Below are positions 41,170 through 50,115 of a stretch of 64,000 nucleotides of DNA, in pieces (position 1 is the first letter of the stretch; each line of letters begins with the position of its first letter). Source of the DNA: Gaiellasilicea sp963789355. GTDB taxonomy: Bacteria > Actinomycetota > Thermoleophilia > Gaiellales > Gaiellaceae. The position numbers were made by a program, and so were the translations under genes. The stretch spans positions 114,942 through 178,941 of the forward strand of contig CAWBKK010000008.1 of assembly GCA_963789355.1 (NCBI GenBank), in the 5' to 3' direction. Below the pieces are notes generated by a model that saw nothing but the letters and a program-made list of their open reading frames with translations, was not told the origin of the DNA and searched no databases.

Positions 41170-41698
41170 ATGGCCGCCTTCCCGGACGGGCTGAACGAGC
41201 AGGTCGGGCACGAGTTCGGCGCCTCGCAGCAGTACGTGGCGATCGCAGTCCACTACGACGCGCAGACGCTGCCGCGGCTCGCCGCCCATTTCTACCGACA
41301 GGCGGTCGAGGAGCGGAACCACGCGATGATGATCGTCCAGTACCTGCTCGACGCGGACGAGCAGGTCGTGATCCCGGGCGTCGCGGCGCCGCAAGACCGC
41401 GTTCGCGGACGTCGTCGAGCCGGTGCGGCTCGCGCTCGAGCAGGAGAAGCGCGTCACCCAGCAGATCTCCGACCTCGCCAAGCTGGCCCGCTCGAAGGGC
41501 GATCTCGTCGGCGAGCAGTTCCTGCACTGGTTCCTGCAGGAGCAGCGCGAGGAGGTCTCGTCGATGGCCGCGCTCCTCACCGTCGTCGAGCGGTCGAAGG
41601 ACAACGTGATGCTGATCGAGGACTACCTCGCGCGCGAGACCGTCGGGGATGCAGGCGCCGAGGCGGGATCGCCGCCGGCGGCGGGCGGGGCGCTCTAG
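41170..41698 (+). CDS. Ferritin (apparent frameshift)
   Basis: About 176 aa after repair; a four-helix ferritin-like iron-storage protein. Ferroxidase-type residues lie in EFGASQQYVAIAVHYDAQ, EERNHAMMIVQYLLD and EQFLHWFLQEQREEVSSM, similar to mycobacterial BfrB. The frame breaks at 41389-41392; adding one GC (CCGCGCAAG) gives AAPRKTAFADVVEPV. The last bases overlap the convergent peptidase gene. Confidence 0.88.
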
Positions 41699-43195
41699 GC
41701 CGGAGTGGGGATGGCCGAGCGGACGTGCTCGGCGACGGACTCCATCTCGACCGGGGCGCCGGTGACGTCTTTCAGCAACTCGTCCGCGTTCGGCTTCTGC
41801 CCGAGCGCCCACAGCTCGACGAGGAGTGAGCCCGCCTCGCGGCGCTTGAACCAGTCGCGTCCCGAACTCCTCCCGCAGGAAGCTCGTCATCTGGGCCGCG
41901 AACGCCCACGCGCGCAGGTACGAGGTCACGTAGTAGCCGGAGTCGATGTCGGCGAGGTAGTCCGTCGGACTCGGCTCGACCTTGAGCGCGTCGCCGAGGA
42001 TCTCGACGTAGCGGCTGCGCATCTGGGTCACGTCGGGTGCGGCGTGGAACTCGATCTCGTAGAGCAGCTTCGCGCAGTAGCGGCGGACGTAGAAGAGGAG
42101 TTGCACCGCCCCCTCGGCGGCGAAGAGATCCGGACGCGGGAAGCTGAGCATGCTCGAGAGCCACGCGCGATCGTCGATCAGGTGGTCGAAGAGCATCGCC
42201 CAGCCCTCGGTGACCGCGTTGTCGCCGAGCCGCTTCTCCTCCATCCTGAGGTTGGGGTCGGTGAACGCGAAGTGCTCGGTGTGTCCCGCCTCGTGGAAGA
42301 GCGCATACCAGTCGTCCGGGCCGCCCTGCGGCTGGATCACGAGCATGACCTTGTCGGGGATCTCGATCGGAGCGCAGAAGGCGCGCGGGCTCTTGGTCGG
42401 CCGCTCCTCGACATCGAGGTGGACGTTGTGTTGCGCGTCCAGGTCGATCCCGAGACCGGCGAGCGTGCCGCGCAGCGCCGGCAACATCCGGTCGGCGGGG
42501 AAGGCCTCGTCCCAGCTCGTACCGCGGAAGAAGCGGCGGATGTCCCAGCGCTCCGCCTCGGCCAGGCCGACGCCGACGCGATCGCGAAGGACGCGGTCGA
42601 TCGAGTCTTCGTAGAGCCGCTCGGTCGAGTCGAGCAGCGCCCGGCATTGCGCCGCAAGGCCCTCGAGGTCGTAGCCGAAGCGGTCGCGGTAGAGATGGAA
42701 GTACGTCGGTGCGCCGAGGTCGGAGATCGCGCGCTGCGTCGTGTGGACGGCATCGAGGTAGATCGGGTTCAGATGCTCCTCGGTCAGGTCGTTCCGGGCC
42801 GCCTCGAGCCGGGCGCGCGAATCGCGATCGGCGGTGTTCGCGATCGTCGGCGGCAGCATCCGGAAACCGACGGTCTCGCCCTCGTGCTGGATCTCGAGCT
42901 TCGTCTCGCTCTCGGCGATCTTCTCCGCGTGCTCGCGCGTCAGCTCGCCGAGGAAGCCTTCGCAGCCGAACCGGAAGAGTTCGAGGTTCTCTCTTCCCTG
43001 GACCGCGTTGCCGAGCCGACGCACCGTCTCGATGTTCGTCAGGTCGGCATGCCGCTCGTAGATCGGGCGCAGCTCGAACTCCGGCTTCAGGCCGGCGTAG
43101 TGGAGGTAGTACTCCTCGTCGAGCTCCGCGATGAAGCGGTCTGCGCCGGTGCGATAGCCGTCGAGCTCGCGCTCACTGGGCGTGCTCTCGCTCAT
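41695..43195 (-). CDS. M3-like zinc metallopeptidase (apparent frameshift)
   Basis: About 500 aa after repair. YALFHEAGHTEHFAFTDP carries HExxH, and NAVTEGWAMLFDHL about 30 residues later supplies the third ligand region, as in M3 oligopeptidases. Mostly helical, no signal peptide, so a cytoplasmic peptidase is likely. The frame breaks at 41856-41859; restoring a CG gives EEFGTRDWFKRREAGSLLVE, and the protein then ends at the stop at 41695. The ATG follows TATCCT by 8 nt, in a promoter overlapping that of yjbQ. Confidence 0.82.
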
Positions 43196-43202
43196 GGCTG
43201 CC

Positions 43203-43209
43203 TAGGATA
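43203..43209. promoter_or_regulatory. Overlapping divergent -10 boxes
   Basis: TAGGAT (43203-43208, plus) is 7 nt before the YjbQ GTG. On the minus strand TATCCT (43204-43209) is 8 nt before the peptidase ATG. The two boxes share five base pairs, so only one polymerase can open this DNA at a time. Confidence 0.5.
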
Positions 43210-43215
43210 CGCACC

Positions 43216-43615
43216 GTGCGCGAGTTCAGTGTCACAACCCAGAAGCGGAGTCAGCTGCGTCGAGATCACGGAGGACGTTCGCTCCGCGCTCGGCGAGCTC
43301 AACGGCGCCGGAGCGGCGCTCGTCTACGTCCCGCACACGACCGCGGGCGTGACGATCAACGAGCACGCCGACCCCGCCGTCGCGCGCGACTTCGAGGTTG
43401 CGCTCGAGCGGATCGTCTCCGAGGACTGGCCCTGGCAGCACATCGAGGAGGGCGAGGAGAACGCGCCGACGCACATCCGCGCCGCCTTCATGGGCTCGAG
43501 CGTGCTCGTACCGGTTCGCGACGGGACGCTCGCGCTCGGAACCTGGCAGGGGATCTTCTTCTGCGAGTTCGACGGTCCCCGGGAGCGCACCGTCTATGTG
43601 ACCACGCTGTCGTGA
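43216..43615 (+). CDS. YjbQ/UPF0047 family protein (apparent frameshift)
   Basis: About 133 aa after repair. Conserved blocks are VYVPHTTAGVTINEHADP, then DWPWQHIEEGEENAPTHIRA and GTWQGIFFCEFDGPRERTVY. YjbQ proteins can show weak thiamine-phosphate synthase activity; the cellular role is unclear. The frame breaks at 43257-43260; adding one GC (CTGCGCGTC) joins TTQKRSQLR to VEITEDVRSAL. The stop overlaps the ABC gene's GTG (GTGA). Confidence 0.85.
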
Positions 43616-44500
43616 TCGAGGTCGAAGGGCTCAGCAAGCGCTTCGGCAAGACCCAGGCCGTGGCGGGACTCAGCTTCCGCGTCGAGTCGGGGACGATCAC
43701 CGGCTTCCTCGGGCCGAACGGGGCCGGCAAGTCGACGACGCTCCGCTCCGTGCTCGGACTCGTGCACCCGGACGCGGGCAGCGCGACCGTCCTCGGCGTT
43801 CCCTACGGCGAGCTCGACCGGCCGCTCCACCGCGTCGGCGCAGTGCTCGAGGCGAGCGAGGTGCATCCCGGCCGGTCGGGGCGCAACCACCTGCGGGTGC
43901 AGGCCGCCGCCGCCGGGATTCCGGCCTCGCGCGTCGACGGAGGTGCTCGCGCTCGTCGAGCTCACCGCTGCCCAGAAGCGGCGCGTCAAGGGGTACTCGC
44001 TCGGGATGCGGCAGCGGCTCGGGCTCGCCACGGCGCTGCTCGGCGATCCCGAAGTGCTCGTGCTCGACGAGCCGGCGAACGGCCTCGACCCGGCCGGGAT
44101 CCGCTGGCTGCGCGACTTCCTCCGTGCCCTCGCCGCCGAAGGTCGGACGATTCTCGTCTCGAGCCACGTCCTCTCGGAGGTGGCGCAGACCGCGGATCGG
44201 GTCGTGATCATCCATCGCGGCAGGCTGGTCCAGCAGGCTGCGATCGCGGACGTGCTCGCCGGCGCCAGCGGCTCGACGCGCGTGCGGTCGCCGGACGCGG
44301 AGCGCTTGCGCCGGCTCCTCGCGGCTGAAGGCGTGACGGTCTCAGAGGCCGATGACGGCGCACTGCTGGCGGAGACGCAGCCGGAGCGGATCGGCGAGCT
44401 CGCCGCGGCGAACCGCGTCGTCCTCCACGAGCTCAGCGTCGAGCGCGCGACGCTCGAGGAAGTCTTCCTCGAGCTGACCGGCGGGGAGACCACCGAGTGA
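43612..44500 (+). CDS. ABC transporter ATP-binding protein (apparent frameshift)
   Basis: About 296 aa after repair. Walker A GPNGAGKSTTLR, signature YSLGMRQRLGLA, Walker B VLVLDEPANGLDPAG and H-loop SSHVLSEV. The YSLGMRQR signature is typical of ABC-2 (DrrA/CcmA-like) ATPases. A C-terminal domain of about 75 residues follows. The frame breaks at 43938-43941: either an extra G or loss of CG from GACGCGGAG. It forms a transporter with the next gene. Confidence 0.87.
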
Positions 44501-45243
44501 CCGCTCTCGTCCGATCGGAACTGCTGAAGGTGCGCACCACTCGCGGTTGGTGGGCGTACCTGATCGCGATCTTCCTGCTCGTCGGGCTCGCGGTCGCCGG
44601 CGATGTCGGCTCGAACGCGGATTCGCGCGCCCAGCTCGACTTCCAGGTCGGCCTGGTCGAGGCGGCAGGATTCGCCGCCGTGCTCTCCGTGATCCTGGGG
44701 ATCACGATGGTGACCACCGAGTTCCGCCACGGCACGATCACGCCGACGCTCCTCGCCGAGCCGAGCCGCGAACGGATGCTCGGCTCGAAGGCGATCGCGG
44801 GCTCGCTCTTGTTCCTCCTGTCCAGCGTCCTCGCGCTGCTCGTCGTCGCAGCCGTGGCGCTGCCGTGGCTGTCGATCGTCGGCGACGACATCCACCTGCT
44901 CGACGGCGAGGTGGGAACGCGGGCGGCGCAGACGTTGCTGAGCGCAATCTTGTGGGGGCTGATGGGTGTCGGGATCGCATCGGTCGTGCACAGCCAGGTT
45001 GCGGCGCTCGTCGGCACGCTGGTCTGGCTCTTCGTCGGCGAGACGCTGATCTGGGGGCTGCTGGGGTTGATCGATCTCGATCGTGCGGCCGGCTACCTCC
45101 CTTTCAGGGCGCTCGATGCCGCCGACGGCACCAGCGGCGACGACCTGCTCGGCTACTGGCCCGGTGTGGCGGTCTCCCTGGGCTGGATCGCCGTGCTCGG
45201 TGCCGCCGGCAGCTGGCGAACCCGCAGCCGCGACATCTCGTAA
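44497..45243 (+). CDS. ABC-2 type permease
   Basis: 248 aa, six membrane segments; VRSELLKVRTTRGWWAYLIA is the usual N-terminus of ABC-2 permeases, and EFRHGTITPTLLAEPSRERM is a conserved cytoplasmic loop. The GTG overlaps the ATPase stop by 4 bp. Direction is probably export; the substrate is unknown. Confidence 0.87.
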   Translation: MTALVRSELLKVRTTRGWWAYLIAIFLLVGLAVAGDVGSNADSRAQLDFQVGLVEAAGFAAVLSVILGITMVTTEFRHGTITPTLLAEPSRERMLGSKAIAGSLLFLLSSVLALLVVAAVALPWLSIVGDDIHLLDGEVGTRAAQTLLSAILWGLMGVGIASVVHSQVAALVGTLVWLFVGETLIWGLLGLIDLDRAAGYLPFRALDAADGTSGDDLLGYWPGVAVSLGWIAVLGAAGSWRTRSRDIS

Positions 45244-45244
45244 G

Positions 45245-45250
45245 TACCCT
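45245..45250 (+). promoter_or_regulatory. -10 box of leaderless rRNA methyltransferase gene
   Basis: TACCCT lies 7 nt before the ATG at 45258. Confidence 0.5.
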
Positions 45251-45257
45251 CCGGCGC

Positions 45258-46628
45258 ATGGCCGCGCCCGTCCGCAAAGACGAGGAGATCGAGCTTCAGG
45301 TCGACTCGCTCGCCTACGGCGGCAACGGCGTCGCGCGCCTGAACGGCTTCGTCGTCTTCGTCCGCCGCGGGCTCCCCGGCGACCGCGTCCGCGCGCGGGT
45401 GACGAAAGTGAAGCGCGGATTCGCAGAGGCGCTGGCGCTCGAGGTGCTCGACCCGTCGCCGAACCGCGTCGACGCGCCGTGTGCCCACTACCCGGCGTGC
45501 GGCGGCTGCCGTTTCCAGGATCTCGCATACGAGGTGCAGGCGGCGGCGAAGGAGGAGCAGGTGCGCGATGCGCTCAAGCGGATCGGCGGAATCGCGGACG
45601 CGCCCGTCGAGCCGATCCTGCCGGCGGCATCGCAGTTCTTCTACCGCAACAAGCTCGAGTACTCCTTCACCCAGACGCCGAGCGGGCCGGCACTCGGCTT
45701 CCACAAGGCCGGCCGCTGGGACGAGGTGCTCGAGATCGAGAAGTGCTGGCTGACGACGGAGCTCGGCAACGCGATCCGCAACACGGTTCGCGACTGGGCG
45801 CGGGAGGAGAACCTCGAGGCCTACGACCAGGCCGAGCACACCGGCTACCTTCGACACCTCGTCTATCGCGAGGGGCGCAACACGGGCCAGGTGCTCGTCG
45901 TCCTCGTGACCGCGCCCGGCGAGCGGTTCGAGCGCGACTACTTCGTCGAGGTTCTGCGCCGCTTCCCCGAGGTGAAGTCGATCCACTGGGCGATCAACGA
46001 CCAGCCGTCGGAGGTGACGAACCTCCCCTCGACACTGCTCTGGGGTGACGACGCGATCGAGGAGGAGCTGCTCGGACACCGGTTCCGGGTCCGCCCGAAC
46101 GCCTTCCTGCAGACGAACACCGAGATGGCGGAGAAGCTGTACGCGCTGGCGATCGAGTACGCCGGCCTGACCGGCGTGGAGACGGTCTATGACCTCTACT
46201 GCGGCACCGGCACCATCGGCCTCTCGCTCGCGAAGCACGCGCTCACCGTCTGGGGCGTCGACATCTCCGAAGAGTCGATCGCGTGTGCGCTCGAGAACAT
46301 GGATCTGAACGAGATCGGCAACGCTGCCTTCTTCGCCGGCAACGTCGGCCAGGTGCTCGAGGAGCTCGCCGAGCGGGCCGGGCAGCCGGACGTCGTCGTC
46401 GTCGACCCGCCGCGGGCCGGTCTCGCCGGGAAGGCGTTGCGGCGAACGGGTGAGCTCGGCGCGCCGAAGCTCGTCTATATCTCCTGCAACCCGACCACGC
46501 TCGCCTCGGACGTCAAGGTCTTGCGGGAGCAGTACGGCTACGAGCTGGTGCGGACGAAGCCGGTCGACATGTTCCCGCACACGCCGCACGTCGAGACGGT
46601 CTCGCTGCTCACGCGCGAACGGACTTAG
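45258..46628 (+). CDS. RlmD/TrmA-type RNA (uracil-C5)-methyltransferase
   Basis: 456 aa. An N-terminal TRAM domain (EIELQVDSLAYGGNGVARL) precedes an iron-sulfur cluster motif CAHYPACGGCRFQ with a later Cys in IEKCWL. The SAM domain contains VYDLYCGTGTIGLSLA. DVVVVDPPRAGLAGKAL and the catalytic Cys in VYISCNPTTLASD follow. It methylates a uridine in rRNA or tRNA using SAM; the exact position cannot be told. The stop codon lies inside a palindrome that may end transcription in both directions. Confidence 0.93.
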   Translation: MAAPVRKDEEIELQVDSLAYGGNGVARLNGFVVFVRRGLPGDRVRARVTKVKRGFAEALALEVLDPSPNRVDAPCAHYPACGGCRFQDLAYEVQAAAKEEQVRDALKRIGGIADAPVEPILPAASQFFYRNKLEYSFTQTPSGPALGFHKAGRWDEVLEIEKCWLTTELGNAIRNTVRDWAREENLEAYDQAEHTGYLRHLVYREGRNTGQVLVVLVTAPGERFERDYFVEVLRRFPEVKSIHWAINDQPSEVTNLPSTLLWGDDAIEEELLGHRFRVRPNAFLQTNTEMAEKLYALAIEYAGLTGVETVYDLYCGTGTIGLSLAKHALTVWGVDISEESIACALENMDLNEIGNAAFFAGNVGQVLEELAERAGQPDVVVVDPPRAGLAGKALRRTGELGAPKLVYISCNPTTLASDVKVLREQYGYELVRTKPVDMFPHTPHVETVSLLTRERT

Positions 46629-46649
46629 TGTTGAAACAACACTAAGTCC
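46621..46649. terminator. Palindrome at the methyltransferase stop, likely bidirectional terminator
   Basis: GGACTTAGTGTTG, AAA, CAACACTAAGTCC: perfect 13-bp arms. It covers the stop codon (46626-46628) and lies between convergent genes. It is related to the next palindrome (shared GTGTTGA...CAACAC core). Confidence 0.65.
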
Positions 46650-46680
46650 GACGGGGTCGCCGCGTTCAGCGGGGCGCGGA

Positions 46681-46707
46681 GGGCTTGTGTTGAATCAACA
46701 CAAGCCC
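46681..46707. terminator. Second related palindrome between convergent genes
   Basis: GGGCTTGTGTTGA, A, TCAACACAAGCCC: perfect 13-bp arms ending 3 bp before the convergent gene's stop. Together with the first palindrome it forms a paired terminator-like structure. Confidence 0.65.
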
Positions 46708-46709
46708 TG

Positions 46710-47756
46710 TTAGCGGCGCTCCCGCTTCAGGCGCTCGAGCTTGTCCTCGTCGGCGCCGAGCTGCTCCGGATGCGTGACGGCGAGGTAGGACGAGACCTCG
46801 TCCTGAGGCTCGACGACGAGGCCGTGCGGAAGATCGTGCACGAGCGCCGAGATCGGCTCCGCGTTCCCGATCGTGACGCGGCTCGCTATCGGGTCGCCTC
46901 CCGCAGGCTCGTCCGCGAACGCGCCTTCGACGACGGTCGTGACCGGGGGCCGGTCTCGCGTGAGCAGCACGATCCTCGAGGGCGTTCGCTCGATCACGTC
47001 GGCGTCGAGGTCGTACAGCTGCGCGTCTGTCCGGCCGTAGATCCGGCCGGGCGCGAGCCCGCGCCGCCGCAGCGCCGTCCAGAGGATGTCTGCGTTCGGA
47101 AGCAGGAACCCGACGCAGATCGCCGGCAGCGCGGGGAGGCCGGAGACGTCGGTCGTCGCGGTCACGATCAGCGTGGCGCCGAGGAGTGCCGTCATCCCGA
47201 GCCACGTCCACCCGACGCGCAGGGCGAAGCGATCGGCGGCGGCGAGGAAGAGGGCGAAGAAGAGGATGTCCGGCGGGCCGAGGTTCGCCGTCGAGTCCTC
47301 GCCCGGCACGCGGAAGGCGACCGAGACGTTGTCGAAGATCTGCGGCTGCTCCTCGACCACGTACTCCGTGGGGCCGCGCCAGACCGAGATCGCGTCGACC
47401 CACGGGATCACGACGGCGATCAGCGCCGCCCACATCACGTTCTCGAACCACGTCAGAAACCAGAAGCCGAGGCAGATCAGCGCGAAGAGCTTGGCGAGGT
47501 TGTTGAGGACGTCGAGCTCGGTGAAGTGGAGCAGCACCGCCAGGGCCGCAAGCGTCAGCCCCGCCGGCAGCATCGCCCGGTGGTCCCGGAGCGGCAGCAG
47601 CAGCCAGATCGCCGCGAACGTGACGGGGAAGAGGACGATCGTCAGGAAGAGAAGGTCGGGCCAGAGGCTGCCGTCCCAGAGGCGGTCAGCGCCGCCGGTG
47701 TAGAGCGCGAGCGCCAGCGTCAGCCCCGCCAGCGCGGCGAGGCGTTCGCGGGTCAA
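46710..47756 (-). CDS. Presenilin/signal-peptide-peptidase-like membrane protein
   Basis: 348 aa from TTG 47756 (TTGA overlaps the glycosylase stop). About seven or eight membrane segments up to residue 220, then a soluble C-terminal domain of about 120 residues. Three features match A22 intramembrane aspartyl proteases in order: D121 in PWVDAISVWRGPTEYVVEE (compare YD in TM6), D163 in LGPPDILFFALF (compare GxGD in TM7) and P208-A-L-P211 in GLPALPAICVGFLLPN (the PAL motif). The second motif is GPPD rather than GLGD, so activity is uncertain. Such proteins are mainly eukaryotic and archaeal. Function here is unknown. Confidence 0.65.
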   Translation of the reverse strand: MTRERLAALAGLTLALALYTGGADRLWDGSLWPDLLFLTIVLFPVTFAAIWLLLPLRDHRAMLPAGLTLAALAVLLHFTELDVLNNLAKLFALICLGFWFLTWFENVMWAALIAVVIPWVDAISVWRGPTEYVVEEQPQIFDNVSVAFRVPGEDSTANLGPPDILFFALFLAAADRFALRVGWTWLGMTALLGATLIVTATTDVSGLPALPAICVGFLLPNADILWTALRRRGLAPGRIYGRTDAQLYDLDADVIERTPSRIVLLTRDRPPVTTVVEGAFADEPAGGDPIASRVTIGNAEPISALVHDLPHGLVVEPQDEVSSYLAVTHPEQLGADEDKLERLKRERR

Positions 47757-48341
47757 TACGGCGGCAGCTCGGAGTACCAGCTGCCGACGGCCTTGAACGC
47801 ATTCCAGAAGGCCGTCTTCGCGGGCGCTTCGTCGAGCGCACTGTCGATGTCCGGGACGACGAGAGCTTCGACGGTCGCCGTGAAGCGCTGCAGCCCGCCG
47901 GCGGCAGCGTCCACCGGGTCCGCAGAGCGGGAACGACAACGCGTTCGCGAACTCGACCGTCTCCGCGCCCATCAACACGAGCAGCTTCGGCTGGACGATG
48001 TGCAGCTCGCGCGTCAGCCACGGGGCCGCCTCCTCGAAGCTCTCGCCGCCGAACTTGAGGCAGTTCGTCCCGTAGACGGCCATCGGATCGACGTGGAGGC
48101 GCTGCAACGACTTCTTCAGCGCCTCGCCGGCGCGGCCGAAGAACGCCACGCCCTCCTGGATCTCCGACGGCTTCGGCGCGTGCTTCAGAAGGAAGACGTC
48201 CGCCAAGGGGTGCCCGGAACCGAGCACGGGAACGTGCGTTGCGTCACCCGCGCGGCCGATCTCGTGCCCGAGCTCGTTGATCTCGGCAATGGCCTTTTGC
48301 AGGTAACGCTCGTAGATCTCGTCGGTCGATGCGGCAGCCAC
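47753..48341 (-). CDS. Uracil-DNA glycosylase superfamily protein (apparent frameshift)
   Basis: About 196 aa after repair. VPVLGSGHPLADVFLLKHAP, GVAFFGRAGEALKKSL and VYGTNCLKFGG followed by KLLVLMGAETVEF resemble family 4/5 glycosylases, without the usual N-terminal FeS Cys set in the expected place. It removes uracil from DNA. The frame breaks at 47920-47924; adding one GC gives LCADPVDAAAGGLQRF and a proper end at 47753. The start is GTG 48341; an upstream ATG at 48398 would overlap the PHP gene. Confidence 0.8.
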
Positions 48342-48364
48342 AGGCGTCGTCTCTCGGTTCGCTC

Positions 48365-50092
48365 CTAGCGCACCTTCTCCTTGACTTGCGCCACCCACTT
48401 GAGGCTCTGCAGGTACGCAAGCGACTTGGGGCGGCGCAGCACTTCGGCGCTCCGCAGCGAGAGCATGAACTCCTCGGGCCCGTCGAACGCGCGCATCCGC
48501 AGCGCCCCCGTGCCGACTCCCTGGAGCACATGTGCGTCGGAGCCGGCTCCTGCGGGGAGCCCGTACTTGCGTGCGAACCGGACGGCCTCGTCGTTGTAAC
48601 CCTCGAACAGGAGCCGTGCGTTGTAGACCTCGAGCACGTCGATCTCGTGGAGGTGCCGGTGCAGCGTCGCCGGGAACGGGATCGCGTGCATGCGGTCGAA
48701 GGGGTGGGGGAGGTAGACGACTCCCTCCTGCTCGCGGATCGCCGCGACCGTCTCGGCGAACGTCATCCCGCGCGGAATCTCCTCCTTCAGGAAGAGGCCG
48801 ATCACCTCGCCCTGGTCATCCGTCTTCACCTCCTCGCCGGGGATCACGATCAGATCGCGCCCGTGCGCCTTCGCGGCCGCCTCGCGTGCGCCGCCGAAGA
48901 CGTTGTGATCGGTGACCGCGATCGCGCCGAGCCCCTCGGCCTCGGCGTGGTCGAGCAGCTCGTCGACCTCGATCGAGCAGTCGTGCGACCACGAGGTGTG
49001 CATGTGCAGGTCGGCGACGATCCAGGGTCGGTCGGCGAGCGGCTCCCCGCCGCGGCGGCGAACCCGCCTGCGCCCGCCGAGGCCGCCGTAGATCCGCTCG
49101 AGCTCGCGCGCGACGGCGGCGAAGCTCTGTTCCTCGGCATGTGCCCGCGCTTCCCGGCCCTTCCGCTCGCAGAGGTCGGCATTCTCGGTCAGGCGCTGAA
49201 GCACAGCCGCGGCGAGTTCGGGCTGGTCGAGCACGCCCGGCGGGTCGGCCAGCGCAGCGCCCGAGGCCGCGGCTTCGAGGCGCAGCCGCGCGGAGCCGGT
49301 CGGCGCCGGGACGACGATCGCCGCCTCCGCCAGCACGGCCGCCCGCGCCTCGGCCGTTCGCCCGGAGCGGACGTGGACCCGGTCGCGGAGCGCGATCGGG
49401 ATCCCGGGCCGGGTCGAGAGCGGCTTCGTGCGCAGCAGCACCGCCTCCCAGCCCGACAGCTCCTTCAGTGAGCGGAGCGCGGTCCGCGCGACCGGCAGCG
49501 AGCCGGAGTGAAGCTCGATCACGACGAGGTTCCGCTTGGCGGTCGGGGCGAACAGCTCCGTGTCGACTCCCGGCGAGAGGATCCGGTAGTCGCCGGGGAA
49601 GCGCTCTGCAGCCGCGGCAGCGGTCGCCTCGGAGGAGGCGACCAGCACGTCGATGCGGGCGAGCAGCTTCTCGCGCAGCGCGCGCCGTGGGGGATAGCCG
49701 AGCCGGTCCGGCGAGAAGAAGCTCGCGACGCCGAGCGCCTCGGAGTCGCGCAGGGCGAGGTAGGAGATACTCGGCAGCCCGGGCTCGAAGCCGTGGACGA
49801 CGTCGAAGCGGCCCTGCTGGAGCGCGAGGCGCACGTTCGCGCGAACACCCACGGGAACGCCGAGGCTCGACCGGCGCGACACCGGCACCGCGGTGCCGAT
49901 CGCGATCATCTCGGCGTCGCCGCCGCGCGCGAGCGTTCGCCGACCTGCGGCGAGATCGGCGGGGCGGCCGGACGGGGCGAGCACCGTCACGCTGTGCCCG
50001 AGCGCGCGCAGCTCCTTCGCGATCCCGGCCACATGCTGGTTGACGTCGTGTGGCAGTGACCACGCAAACGGGGTCACCAAGCAGATCTTCAC
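48365..50092 (-). CDS. GT4 glycosyltransferase-like domain fused to a PHP phosphoesterase domain
   Basis: 575 aa. Residues 1 to about 340 look like a GT4 (GT-B) glycosyltransferase: MKICLVTPFAWSLPHDVNQH, DVVHGFEPGLPS, ILSPGVDTELFAP. From about 355 a PHP domain has DLHMHTSWSHDCSIE, AVTDHNVFGG, PGEEVKT, LPHPFD and GSDAHVLQG, the metal-binding His/Asp/Glu set. The pairing suggests one polypeptide that makes and trims (or de-phosphorylates) a glycan intermediate, but activity is unproven. The GTG is 7 nt after TACACT. Confidence 0.82.
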   Translation of the reverse strand: MKICLVTPFAWSLPHDVNQHVAGIAKELRALGHSVTVLAPSGRPADLAAGRRTLARGGDAEMIAIGTAVPVSRRSSLGVPVGVRANVRLALQQGRFDVVHGFEPGLPSISYLALRDSEALGVASFFSPDRLGYPPRRALREKLLARIDVLVASSEATAAAAAERFPGDYRILSPGVDTELFAPTAKRNLVVIELHSGSLPVARTALRSLKELSGWEAVLLRTKPLSTRPGIPIALRDRVHVRSGRTAEARAAVLAEAAIVVPAPTGSARLRLEAAASGAALADPPGVLDQPELAAAVLQRLTENADLCERKGREARAHAEEQSFAAVARELERIYGGLGGRRRVRRRGGEPLADRPWIVADLHMHTSWSHDCSIEVDELLDHAEAEGLGAIAVTDHNVFGGAREAAAKAHGRDLIVIPGEEVKTDDQGEVIGLFLKEEIPRGMTFAETVAAIREQEGVVYLPHPFDRMHAIPFPATLHRHLHEIDVLEVYNARLLFEGYNDEAVRFARKYGLPAGAGSDAHVLQGVGTGALRMRAFDGPEEFMLSLRSAEVLRRPKSLAYLQSLKWVAQVKEKVR

Positions 50093-50099
50093 GCAACCG

Positions 50100-50109
50100 A
50101 GTGTAGAGT
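50100..50109. promoter_or_regulatory. Overlapping divergent -10 boxes
   Basis: TAGAGT (50104-50109, plus) serves the CDGSH gene at 6 nt. TACACT (50100-50105, minus) serves the GT4-PHP gene at 7 nt. The boxes share the two bases 50104-50105. Confidence 0.5.
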
Positions 50110-50115
50110 CGAGCG

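Noticed and set aside
46710..48398. A 562-aa glycosylase-membrane protein fusion
   Set aside because: The middle (GGRCRRRAAALHGDRRSSRR) is frame-shifted glycosylase. Correcting one CG gives a separate stop at 47753 and a TTGA overlap with the membrane protein.
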